The notes beneath the pieces were generated by a model. That model was not told where the DNA came from, ran no database searches, and saw nothing but the letters and a program-made list of their open reading frames with translations. DNA of 64,000 nt, from contig NZ_SLZF01000006.1 of the NCBI RefSeq assembly GCF_004341515.1, positions 372,001 to 436,000 on the forward strand, given 5' to 3'. Both the position numbers and the translations under genes were made by a program. Each line of letters starts with the position of its first letter. Position 1 is the stretch's first letter. Shown one piece after another: positions 7,252-14,952 of this stretch. Source of the stretch: Allobosea sp. BK604 (lineage in GTDB: Bacteria; Pseudomonadota; Alphaproteobacteria; Rhizobiales; Beijerinckiaceae).

Positions 7252-8808
7252 TTACCTCTTCCCCCCTGTCAGACTCCCCAGCACGCCGCGCAGGATCGCG
7301 GTGCCGACCTGGCGGCCGATCGAGGTCGCGGCCGAGCGGGCGGCGGAAGTGATGATCTTCTCGGTCATGCTCGGCGGAATGCGGCCGCCGCGGCTGCCGG
7401 GCCCGGTCTTCGGCCGCTCGCCGGAGCCGCCGCCGATCGCATCCTCGAGCCAGCCGCCAAGCGTGCCCATCAGCCCGCCGCCGCTGCCGCCCTCGGTCGA
7501 GGCCTCGACCGGCGTACCGTCGCCGTTCAGGCCCTTACGCTTCATCAGCTCCTCATAGGCCGAGTCACGATCGATCATCGTGTCGTATTTGCCCTTGAAG
7601 CCGGAATTGGTCAGGCATTGCGCCCGCTCCTGCGGCGAGATCGGACCGACCTGCGCCATGGGCGGTGCGATATGGGTGCGCTCGACCATGGTCGGCGTGC
7701 CCTTGCCTTCCAGCGTCGAGGTCAGAGCCTCGCCAACGGCGAGCTGGGTGATCGCTTCCTCGGTGCTGAATTTCGGATTCTGGCGAAACGTCTCGGCGGC
7801 GGCGCGCACCGCCTTCTGGTCGCGGGGGGTGAAGGCGCGCAGCGCGTGCTGGACGCGATTGCCGAGCTGGGCCAGCACGGTGTCGGGAATGTCGAGCGGG
7901 TTCTGCGTGACGAAATAGACGCCGACGCCCTTCGAGCGGATCAGGCGCACGACCTGCTCCACGGCCGTCAGCAGCACTTTCGGCGCTCCGTTGAAGAGCA
8001 GATGCGCTTCGTCGAAGAAGAAGACGAGCTTTGGCTTGTCGAGATCGCCGACCTCGGGAAGCTGCTCGAACAGCTCCGAGAGCAGCCAGAGCAGGAAGGT
8101 GGCGTAGAGCCGCGGATTGGCCATCAGCTTGTCGGCGGCCATGATGTTGACGATGCCGCGCCCGTCGCGGTCGGTGCGCATCAGGTCACTGATCTCGAGC
8201 GCCGGCTCGCCGAAGAAGAGATCGCCCTTCTGGTTCTCCAGCACGAGCAGAGCGCGCTGGATCGTGCCGACCGATTGCGCGGTGACGTTGCCGTATTTGG
8301 TGGTCAGTTCCTGCGCGTTCTCGGCAATGAAGGCGAGGATGGAGCGCAGGTCCTTGAGGTCGAGCAGCAGCAGCTTCTGCTCGTCGGCGATGCGGAAGGC
8401 GATGTTGAGCACGCCCTCCTGCGTGTCGTTGAGATCGAGCAGGCGCGAGAGCAGCAGCGGGCCCATCTCGGAGATGGTGGCGCGCACCGGATGGCCCTGC
8501 TCGCCGAACACGTCCCAGAACACGGTGGTGAACTGGTCCGGCTCATACTTGACGCCGAGCTCCTTGGCCCGGGCGACGAAGGGCGGCTTTGAATCGCCGG
8601 GCGCGGCGATGCCCGAGAGATCGCCCTTGATATCGGCGGCGAAGACCGGGACGCCGTTGCGGGCAAAGCCCTCGGCCAGCACCTGCAGGGTCACGGTCTT
8701 GCCGGTGCCTGTCGCGCCGGTGATCAGGCCGTGGCGGTTGGCGAGCTTGAGCAGGAGGTTCTCCTCCTTCCAGCTCTTGCCGATCAGAATCGCGCCATCG
8801 TCAGCCAT
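7252..8808 (-). CDS. HerA-like (DUF853) ATPase
   Basis: P-loop ATPase of the FtsK/HerA clan, 518 aa, YjgR-like. Walker A GATGTGKT is near residue 31-38, followed by ADIKGDLSG. Walker B FFFDEAH lies near 260, and the sensor region FVTQNPLDIPD follows. The last about 130 residues are low-complexity (Gly/Ser/Pro-rich) ending in a basic tail, which is common in this family. Its role in bacteria is not established; HerA relatives translocate or resect DNA. It is divergent from the small Gly/Met-rich gene at 8962, with a 153-bp shared control region. No NurA-like nuclease or defence partner is nearby. Confidence 0.85.
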   Translation of the reverse strand: MADDGAILIGKSWKEENLLLKLANRHGLITGATGTGKTVTLQVLAEGFARNGVPVFAADIKGDLSGIAAPGDSKPPFVARAKELGVKYEPDQFTTVFWDVFGEQGHPVRATISEMGPLLLSRLLDLNDTQEGVLNIAFRIADEQKLLLLDLKDLRSILAFIAENAQELTTKYGNVTAQSVGTIQRALLVLENQKGDLFFGEPALEISDLMRTDRDGRGIVNIMAADKLMANPRLYATFLLWLLSELFEQLPEVGDLDKPKLVFFFDEAHLLFNGAPKVLLTAVEQVVRLIRSKGVGVYFVTQNPLDIPDTVLAQLGNRVQHALRAFTPRDQKAVRAAAETFRQNPKFSTEEAITQLAVGEALTSTLEGKGTPTMVERTHIAPPMAQVGPISPQERAQCLTNSGFKGKYDTMIDRDSAYEELMKRKGLNGDGTPVEASTEGGSGGGLMGTLGGWLEDAIGGGSGERPKTGPGSRGGRIPPSMTEKIITSAARSAATSIGRQVGTAILRGVLGSLTGGKR

Positions 8809-8902
8809 CGGAACCGCCCATCCATGTCATCGAACTGCCAGGGCCAAGGGTGTAGCGAAACCGACCGGCGGGCGGAAGCCCGGACCCGGCTTGATTTAGA
8901 TC

Positions 8903-8916
8903 GTAAACATGTAAAC
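8903..8916. promoter_or_regulatory. Direct repeat GTAAAC-AT-GTAAAC in a divergent control region
   Basis: Two exact GTAAAC hexamers spaced by AT in the AT-rich part of the 153-bp interval between the HerA-like gene and the gene at 8962. A TTGATT at 8891 lies just upstream. Could be an operator or part of a promoter; no match to a known box is claimed. Confidence 0.35.
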
Positions 8917-8961
8917 TATCTGCCGCATCGCGCATCGGCGCCACACGCAAGGACCTGAGCC

Positions 8962-9354
8962 ATGGAAGAACTGATTGCACGCGTCGCCGCGGCTGCCGGC
9001 ATCGATGCGGAGCTCGCGAGCAAGGCGGTCGGCATCATCCTCGCCTTCCTGCAGAAGGAAGGCCCGCAGGCCGAGATCGGCCAGCTCATGGCGGCGCTCC
9101 CCGGCGCGCAGGAACTCGCCGCCTCCGCGTCCGGCGGCGGCAATGGCGGCGGGCTGATGGGCATGGTCGGCGGGCTGATGGGCGGTGGCGGCGGCGTCAT
9201 GGCGCTCGGCGGCCAGTTGATGGGCGCCGGCCTGTCGATGGGCCAGATCCAGTCGGTCTCGAAGGAGATGTTCGCGGTCGGCCGTGAGAAGGCGGGCGAG
9301 GACGCGATGGGCGCGATCGTCGGCGCGATCCCGGGGCTCGGCCAGTTCGTGTGA
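8962..9354 (+). CDS. Small Gly/Met-rich protein (DUF2267/DUF2780-like)
   Basis: A 130-aa protein of unknown function. The N-terminal half is a helical bundle (ELIARVAAAAGIDAELASKAVGIILAFLQ...IGQLMAALPGA), the pattern seen in DUF2267/DUF2780 small proteins. A central GGGNGGGLMGMVGG-type linker is followed by a C-terminal helix pair. No signal peptide is seen. AAGGA lies upstream of the ATG and a strong intrinsic terminator follows, so it is a monocistronic unit. The domain family name is tentative. Confidence 0.7.
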   Translation: MEELIARVAAAAGIDAELASKAVGIILAFLQKEGPQAEIGQLMAALPGAQELAASASGGGNGGGLMGMVGGLMGGGGGVMALGGQLMGAGLSMGQIQSVSKEMFAVGREKAGEDAMGAIVGAIPGLGQFV

Positions 9355-9382
9355 GGGATTGCCCCCGGGCGCGACGAAATCG

Positions 9383-9409
9383 AAGCCGCCCTGAACGGGC
9401 GGCTTTTTT
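9383..9409 (+). terminator. Rho-independent terminator
   Basis: Perfect 9-bp stem AAGCCGCCC / GGGCGGCTT with loop TGAAC and a run of six T, directly after the gene ending at 9354. A near copy of its sequence occurs at 22971-23006. Confidence 0.9.
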
Positions 9410-9479
9410 ATTGGGCTGCGCAGAGCCGTTCGGATCGGAACCGACCGTTGCTGCCACACCCCGATATCCGCCTTGAGCG

Positions 9480-10226
9480 CTACGGAGCCTCCAAACTACT
9501 GACTACTTCACACCCCCATCCGTCATACGCTCCACCCAGTTCCTTGACGCGGCGCGCAATCGGAATCACCACGTCATCGATAGCGTCGGGCCGATCAGCT
9601 CGTTCGAACCTCAGCATCACAGAGCCGCCGCCGACCTCTGGTTCATAGACCGTGAATCCCTGCTCGCCGAGAAGGCCTCGCAGACTTGCTGCTGCGCGCG
9701 CGTTCGGAAGATAGGCAAGGTGATCGATGGGGCGCGGCTTGGAAAGCGCATCTCCGTACTTCGCGAGATTGTCGGTGACCCTGCGGTTCATGATTCGTTG
9801 CAGATCGTCAGCCGACGGATAGAGGAAATTGAAGTAAATTCCCCATTCAGGGTCGAGTTGCGATCCTGTTTTGAATTTATAATCTGGATGATGCGCCATC
9901 GCCATCTCAGCGGATGCCGCGAAAATCTTGGGGTCTTTCGTATAAAAATAGAAATCACGGCTTCCGCTTGACGTATTTCGCCCTGAATAGGTGGTGACAT
10001 CACCCACTGCCACACCGTCGATCAGAGCATCCTCCAATCTTAAGAGGGCCTCGAACTCTTCGCTGCTCGACAGACCATCCCCTCTTGGGTGTCGCATGAA
10101 CACACGCACATATCCCATGTGTGGCTGGGTTCTCACTGGCGCAATCTGGGCCAGTCCTAAATCGACATAAATGGAGGCAGGCTCGCTATCGACCAGGAGC
10201 GGATAGAAATCCCAATCATCGCTCAC
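9480..10226 (-). CDS. DUF695 domain fused to RraB-like domain
   Basis: A 248-aa cytosolic protein with two parts. Residues about 1-130 (DDWDFYPLLVDSEPASIYVDL...) match DUF695. Residues about 160-245 (IDHLAYLPNARAAASLRGLLGEQGFTVYEPEVG...GGAYDGWGCEVV) match RraB, the ribonuclease E regulator B fold. The preferred start is GTG at 10226, which has GGGAGG 7 nt upstream and lets the protein begin right before the DUF695 domain; longer in-frame starts lack a ribosome site. RraB inhibits RNase E in enterobacteria; whether the fusion does so here is unknown. It stands alone, divergent from the lipid module. Confidence 0.72.
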   Translation of the reverse strand: MSDDWDFYPLLVDSEPASIYVDLGLAQIAPVRTQPHMGYVRVFMRHPRGDGLSSSEEFEALLRLEDALIDGVAVGDVTTYSGRNTSSGSRDFYFYTKDPKIFAASAEMAMAHHPDYKFKTGSQLDPEWGIYFNFLYPSADDLQRIMNRRVTDNLAKYGDALSKPRPIDHLAYLPNARAAASLRGLLGEQGFTVYEPEVGGGSVMLRFERADRPDAIDDVVIPIARRVKELGGAYDGWGCEVVSSLEAP

Positions 10227-10468
10227 CGAAGCCCTCCCAACAGTATTTCCACACCTTATCTGGAAGGGCAGTCTCTGCAATGCCCGCTGTCCCCCCAAGC
10301 CGGACCTTCCGTCGCTGCGAATTGCTCGAAGTCGGAGGCATCACATGTTCGCGGAAACGATGCGCTTCGGCTTCCTGCGCATTCTTACGCGACACTGGAT
10401 CGAACTCCGGCCGTCGACATCGCTTGAATTGAACGCTACGTCATCGAGAGACGTGGTTGGGAATAGAG

Positions 10469-11107
10469 ATGCGCGAAGCGGCGATAAGCTTGGCTGGCAC
10501 GCTGATTCTGTTGTTTGCCCGCTTCCTGACCGCGGTCCGCGGACAGTGGGACGGCATAGCGCCGACTGACGAACAGCGGATCTACTTCGCCAATCATGCG
10601 AGCCATGGCGATTTCGTCCTGATCTGGACGGTTCTCCCGCGTCGCATGCGTTTGGCGAGCCGGCCGGTCGCCGGGAGCGACTACTGGCTGAAGAGCCGCC
10701 TTCGGCGCTTCATCGGCCGCGATGTCTTCAACGCCGTCCTGATCGATCGTGAGCGCCCGAGCCGGTCGAATGATCCGATCGCCCTGATGACGGATGCGCT
10801 TGATGCCGGCTCCTCCCTCATCGTGTTCCCGGAAGGTACCCGCAACAGCACCAGCGCGCCGCTCTTGCCGTTCAAGAGCGGGCTCTTCCATTTGGCGCGT
10901 GCGCGGCCGAAGGTCACCCTCGTGCCGGTGTGGATCGACAATCTCAACCGCGTCATGCCGAAGGGCGAGTTCGTGCCGATTCCCCTGATCTGCACCGTGA
11001 CCTTCGGGAGCGCCCTCCATATCGCTGACGGCGAGACGAAGAGGGATTTCCTGGCCCGGGCGGAAGCGGCGCTGCTCGCACTGTCTGCGAAGGCGGGCGC
11101 GCCATGA
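10469..11107 (+). CDS. PlsC-type lysophospholipid acyltransferase
   Basis: Membrane-associated 1-acyl-glycerol-3-phosphate acyltransferase family protein, 212 aa. It begins with a membrane helix (AISLAGTLILLFARFLTAV). It holds the catalytic H-X4-D motif in NHASHGD and the acceptor-binding FPEGTRN motif. It starts a four-gene unit (acyltransferase, CdsA-like, small membrane protein, CDP-alcohol phosphotransferase) with 4-nt overlaps. The ATG at 10469 is preferred over an in-frame TTG 12 nt earlier. The module context suggests it makes or remodels the phosphatidate that the next enzyme activates. Confidence 0.85.
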   Translation: MREAAISLAGTLILLFARFLTAVRGQWDGIAPTDEQRIYFANHASHGDFVLIWTVLPRRMRLASRPVAGSDYWLKSRLRRFIGRDVFNAVLIDRERPSRSNDPIALMTDALDAGSSLIVFPEGTRNSTSAPLLPFKSGLFHLARARPKVTLVPVWIDNLNRVMPKGEFVPIPLICTVTFGSALHIADGETKRDFLARAEAALLALSAKAGAP

Positions 11108-12054
11108 CGATGCCCCATCCCGATCTCGTCGTCGTGCTGGCCGGGCTGCTCGCCGTCCTGATCGTTGCTTCCGTGATCGGCTATGTGCTGCAGCGCAAGT
11201 TGTCGCCCGATGGCTCGAATGCGGTGGTCGAGAACCTCAACCATCGAATCCGCGCCTGGTGGGTCATGGTCGTGCTGATGGGCCTGGCGCTGATCGGCGG
11301 CAAGTCCGGCGTAACCTTGCTTTTCGCTTTCTGCTCCTTCGCCGCTTTCCGCGAATTCATCACGTTGACCACCACGCGCCGTGCAGACCACTGGGCGCTG
11401 GCAGTGGCGTTCTTCATCGTGTTGCCGGTGCAGTACTATCTCGTCTGGATAGACTGGTACGGCCTCTATTCGATCTTCATCCCGGTCTACGCCTTCCTGC
11501 TGATGCCGATCATCGCGGCGCTGCGCGGCGATACCGACCACTTTTTCGTGCGGATCGCCGAGGTTCAGTGGGCACTGATGATCTGCGTCTTCTGCACGTC
11601 GCATGTGCCGGCGCTGTTGAGCCTCGACATCAGCGGCTACGAAGGCCGCAACGTGCTCCTGATCACGTATCTCGTCATCGTCGTGCAGATGAGCGATGTC
11701 CTGCAATATGTCTGGGGCAAGCTCCTCGGTCGCACCAAGATCGCACCCAAGCTATCGCCTTCGAAGACGGTTGAGGGTTTCGTCGGCGGCGCGCTCAGCG
11801 CGACGGCGGTCGGCGCTGGCTTGTCCTGGATGACGCCGTTCACGACGCTCCAGGCCGCTTTCCTGTCGCTGGTCATCGTCCTGATGGGCTTTTTCGGTGG
11901 GCTCGTCATGTCGGCAATCAAGCGCGATCGCGGCGTCAAGGACTGGGGCCACATGATCGCCGGCCATGGCGGCTTCATCGACCGGCTCGATTCCGTGGTC
12001 TTCTCGGCCCCGATTTTCTTCCACCTGGTGCGCTACGGGTGGTCGGCCACATGA
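11104..12054 (+). CDS. ynbB: CDP-diacylglycerol synthase, YnbB-like
   Basis: Polytopic phosphatidate cytidylyltransferase, 316 aa, converting phosphatidic acid and CTP to CDP-diacylglycerol. The C-terminal CDS signature is complete: SAIKRDRGVKD...GHGGFIDRLDS. Several hydrophobic helices precede it. The segments NHRIRAWWVMV, QYVWGKLLGRTKIAPKLSPSK and FSAPIFFHLVRYGW closely resemble my recollection of E. coli YnbB rather than the housekeeping CdsA. It overlaps the acyltransferase by 4 nt and the next gene by 4 nt. The likely role is to supply activated lipid for the dedicated phosphotransferase at the end of the unit. Confidence 0.83.
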   Translation: MTMPHPDLVVVLAGLLAVLIVASVIGYVLQRKLSPDGSNAVVENLNHRIRAWWVMVVLMGLALIGGKSGVTLLFAFCSFAAFREFITLTTTRRADHWALAVAFFIVLPVQYYLVWIDWYGLYSIFIPVYAFLLMPIIAALRGDTDHFFVRIAEVQWALMICVFCTSHVPALLSLDISGYEGRNVLLITYLVIVVQMSDVLQYVWGKLLGRTKIAPKLSPSKTVEGFVGGALSATAVGAGLSWMTPFTTLQAAFLSLVIVLMGFFGGLVMSAIKRDRGVKDWGHMIAGHGGFIDRLDSVVFSAPIFFHLVRYGWSAT

Positions 12055-12440
12055 CCCTTCCAATCGCGCGCCTGATGCGAAGCAGCGTCCTGCACATCGC
12101 TTTCGCCTTCGTTGCGATGGGAAGCTGGGCCGCTTTCGCCAACCGCGCCCATCCGATGCCGGCACCTCTCCAGGCCGGGTTGATCCAGGGCGCTCTTTCG
12201 GCCGGTATCACCCTGGTCCTGAAACGCGGCATCGAGGCGCTCGCCAGGCGCTTCGCCGGCCTCACGGCGCTTCTGGCTCCGCCGGTGATCGCCGGGCTCG
12301 TCTCGGCCAGCCTGCTGACCGTCATTCATACGATCGGCGGCACGCCCGAAATCGGCAGGACCATTGCGGTCCCTCTCACCGTCGCCACCAGCTATGCGGC
12401 TCTCTACAATTTCTCGCTCTGGTGGAACAGGAAGGTCTGA
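12051..12440 (+). CDS. Small membrane protein of the lipid module
   Basis: About 129 aa, unrecognised. Hydrophobic segments lie near 13-33, 44-60, 75-100 and 105-122, so three to four membrane helices are likely; the C-terminus ends YNFSLWWNRKV. The ATG at 12051 overlaps the CdsA-like stop (ATGA), and the next gene begins 3 nt after its stop, so it is translationally embedded in the lipid operon. A GTG 12 nt upstream is an alternative start. It could be a lipid-flipping or scaffold partner, but this rests on context only. Confidence 0.7.
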   Translation: MTLPIARLMRSSVLHIAFAFVAMGSWAAFANRAHPMPAPLQAGLIQGALSAGITLVLKRGIEALARRFAGLTALLAPPVIAGLVSASLLTVIHTIGGTPEIGRTIAVPLTVATSYAALYNFSLWWNRKV

Positions 12441-12443
12441 ACC

Positions 12444-13085
12444 GTGACGCAGGACGAAAATCGACGTCCTCTCGCGAGCCGCGATACCGGCTGGGCCCGT
12501 TCCGTCGCGCGCAGGCTGAGCCAGGCCGCCATCACCCCTAACCAGATCTCGATGGCGAGCATGGTATTCGCGGCGTTTGCCGGAGCCGGCTTCTGGCTGG
12601 CAGGTACCGCGAATTCCGGGACACGCGTCGCCTTGCTTCTGGCCGCCGCCCTGTTCTGCCAGTTCAGGCTGCTGTGCAACCTCTTCGATGGAATGGTGGC
12701 GATCGAAGGCGGCAAGCAGTCGCCCGATGGACCGTTCTGGAACGAGTTCCCGGACCGCGTCGCCGATATCCTGATTCTCGTCGGCGCTGGTTACGGGGCC
12801 GGCGCGCCGGCCTTGGGCTGGGCGGCCGCCGGTCTTGCGGTCCTTACAGCCTACACGCGCGAACTCGGTCGCGCCTGCGGGTTGCCTGCCGATTTCTCGG
12901 GCCCGATGGCCAAGCAGCATCGCATGGCGACGATCACTGCGGCCGCCTTGCTATCGCTCCTGGAGCCAATCTGGCTTGGCCATAACCAGGTGCTGGTCAT
13001 CGCTCTTTGGCTCATCGCCACAGGAGCCGCCGTGACCGCGCTCAGGCGGGCGGCGAATATCGTCCGGGCGTTGCGTTCGCCTTGA
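12444..13085 (+). CDS. ynbA: CDP-alcohol phosphatidyltransferase, YnbA-like variant
   Basis: Polytopic enzyme of 213 aa that would transfer a phosphatidyl group from CDP-diacylglycerol to an alcohol. The family motif D-x2-D-G-x2-A-R-x8-G-x3-D-x3-D is present but altered: N79, D82-G83, A86, I87, G96, N100, D104. Thus the first and third Asp are Asn and the Arg is Ile. The two Asn positions match what I recall of E. coli YnbA, so this is probably a real subfamily rather than a dead enzyme, though the Ile is unusual. It starts with GTG after AGGAAGGT, 3 nt from the previous gene. The acceptor alcohol is unknown. Confidence 0.78.
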   Translation: MTQDENRRPLASRDTGWARSVARRLSQAAITPNQISMASMVFAAFAGAGFWLAGTANSGTRVALLLAAALFCQFRLLCNLFDGMVAIEGGKQSPDGPFWNEFPDRVADILILVGAGYGAGAPALGWAAAGLAVLTAYTRELGRACGLPADFSGPMAKQHRMATITAAALLSLLEPIWLGHNQVLVIALWLIATGAAVTALRRAANIVRALRSP

Positions 13086-13144
13086 GCGCGCTCATGATCT
13101 CGGCAGTCCCTCGGACGAAGATGACGGTTGCGGGATCAGCTCCG

Positions 13145-14011
13145 CTATCTCGCTCGCGTACGAGGATCCGAGGCATCGCGCAGGGCGTCGCCGAGCAGGT
13201 TCAGCGCCAGCACCGTGACGAGGATGGCTAGACTCGGGAAGACCGCGAGCCACCAGGCGTCGAGGATATTCTCGAAGCCCTCGCGGATCATCGCGCCCCA
13301 GGTCGGCGCCGGCGGCGGCACGCCGAGGCCGATGAAGCTGAGCGAGGCCTCGGTGCGGATCGCCGAAGCCAGCCAGAGCGAGCTCATCACCACGACGTCC
13401 GAGATCATGTTCGGCAGGATGTGGCGGGTCATGATCCGGAACGGGCCGCAACCATAGGAGCGGCTGGCCTCGACGAAATCGCGCTGGCGCAGCGTGATCG
13501 TCGGGGCGCGGGCGACGCGGGCGAAGGGCGCGACCTCGGTCACCGCGATGGCGATGATCAGGTTCTCCAGGCTGGCGCCGAGCATGGCGGCGATCATCAG
13601 GCCGAGCAGCAGGGTCGGGAAGGCGAGCAGCACGTCGAGCGCGCCCATGACGAGCTGGTCGAAGACGCCGCCGATATAGCCGGCGAGCACGCCGATCGCG
13701 GTGCCGACCAGCATCGCGATCAGGATCGCGGCGAAGCCGACGAAGAGCGAGATGCGGGCGCCGTAGATCAGGCGCGAGAGCACGTCGCGGCCATAGGAAT
13801 CGGTGCCGAGCCAGAACTCGGCCGAGGGCGGCTCCAGCCGCGCCACGATGTTCTGCTCGAGCGGATCATACGGGGCGAGCCAGGGCGCGAACAGCGCGAT
13901 GCCGACGATCAGCGCCAGCAGGACGAGCCCGACCCAGGCGAGCCGGTTCTGGGTGAAGGCGAGCCAGAGCCCGCCGGGCTGGATCGCGACGGGGGTGTCG
14001 GCGGCGCTCAT
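13145..14011 (-). CDS. Oligopeptide/nickel-type ABC permease (DppC/OppC-like)
   Basis: Inner-membrane permease subunit, 288 aa. One helix near 25-48 is followed by the family motif FWLGTDSYGRDVLSRLIYG. Five further helices carry the EAA loop (RDFVEASRSYGCGPFRIMTRHILPNM) that docks the ATPase. It is the last gene of the minus-strand catabolic unit and overlaps its DppB partner by 4 nt. No ATPase gene lies next to it, so it must borrow ATP-binding subunits from another locus, such as the fused pair at 54529. Confidence 0.9.
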   Translation of the reverse strand: MSAADTPVAIQPGGLWLAFTQNRLAWVGLVLLALIVGIALFAPWLAPYDPLEQNIVARLEPPSAEFWLGTDSYGRDVLSRLIYGARISLFVGFAAILIAMLVGTAIGVLAGYIGGVFDQLVMGALDVLLAFPTLLLGLMIAAMLGASLENLIIAIAVTEVAPFARVARAPTITLRQRDFVEASRSYGCGPFRIMTRHILPNMISDVVVMSSLWLASAIRTEASLSFIGLGVPPPAPTWGAMIREGFENILDAWWLAVFPSLAILVTVLALNLLGDALRDASDPRTRAR

Positions 14012-14952
14012 GAGTATTTCACCCTGGGATCGACGAGGCCGTAGGCGAGGTCGGTCAGCGTGTTCACGACGATCACGCAGATTGCGAAGATGATCATCAG
14101 TCCCTGCAGCAGGGTGTAGTCGCGGGCGTTGAGCGCGCCGATGATCAGTTTGCCGAGGCCGGGCCGGTTGAAGATGATCTCGGTCAGCACGGAATTGCCG
14201 ATCAGCGTGCCGAAATAGAGCCCGACCACGGTGATGATCGGGATCAGCCCGTTTCGCAGGGCGTGGGTGACGACGAGTTGGGCCGGGCCGACGCCCTTGG
14301 CGCGGGCGGTGCGGATATAGTCCTCGGTCAGCACGCCGAGCATCGCGGCGCGGGTCACGCGCATCACATAGGCGGTCATGATGATGCCGAGATTGAACGC
14401 AGGCAGGGCGAGTGCCCGCATGCGCTCCGCGAAGCTGCCGGCGCCGCTGGTGTTGCCGAGCACCGGGAACCAGTTCAGCTGGATCGCGAAGACGATCAGC
14501 ATCAGGATGCCGGAGACGAAGGCCGGGAAGGACAGGCCGACCAGCGAGACGACGCGCGAGACATAGTCGACCCAGCCATTGCGGCTGAGCGCGGCGGCGA
14601 CGCCGAGCGGCAGGCCGAAGATGAGCCCGATCGCGATCGCAGCGACGGTGAGCTCGATCGTCGAGGGCAGCACGAGCAGCACCTCGCGGATGACGCTGCG
14701 CCCGCTCGACAGCGACTCGCCGAAATCGCCGGTCAGGATCTTGCCGAGGAAGGCGAGATACTGGACATGGACCGGCTGGTCGAGGCCGAGCTTTTCCCTG
14801 AGCGCCGCGAGCGAGGCGGCGCTGGCCTGGTCGCCGAGGATGACCGAGGCGGCATCGCCCGGCACGAGGCGGACCAGCACGAAGATCGCGGTCAGCATCA
14901 CGAACAGGGTGGGGATGGCGAGCAGGATGCGCCTGACCAAATAGCCGATCAT
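14008..14952 (-). CDS. Oligopeptide/nickel-type ABC permease (DppB/OppB-like)
   Basis: Permease subunit of 314 aa starting MIGYLVRRILLAIPTLFV, the usual DppB N-terminal helix. The extracytoplasmic GDFGESLSSGR segment and the EAA loop (EDYIRTARAKGVGPAQLVVTHALRN) are both present, and it ends LVDPRVKYS as in the family. The ATG at 14952 overlaps the upstream oxidase stop by 4 nt. Embedding permeases directly after FAD oxidases implies that the imported compound is the oxidases' substrate. Confidence 0.92.
   Translation of the reverse strand: MIGYLVRRILLAIPTLFVMLTAIFVLVRLVPGDAASVILGDQASAASLAALREKLGLDQPVHVQYLAFLGKILTGDFGESLSSGRSVIREVLLVLPSTIELTVAAIAIGLIFGLPLGVAAALSRNGWVDYVSRVVSLVGLSFPAFVSGILMLIVFAIQLNWFPVLGNTSGAGSFAERMRALALPAFNLGIIMTAYVMRVTRAAMLGVLTEDYIRTARAKGVGPAQLVVTHALRNGLIPIITVVGLYFGTLIGNSVLTEIIFNRPGLGKLIIGALNARDYTLLQGLMIIFAICVIVVNTLTDLAYGLVDPRVKYS

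Noticed and set aside
12444..13085. Calling the CDP-alcohol phosphotransferase a dead enzyme because of motif changes
   Set aside because: The Asn substitutions match those I recall in E. coli YnbA, and the gene is tightly coupled in an operon.
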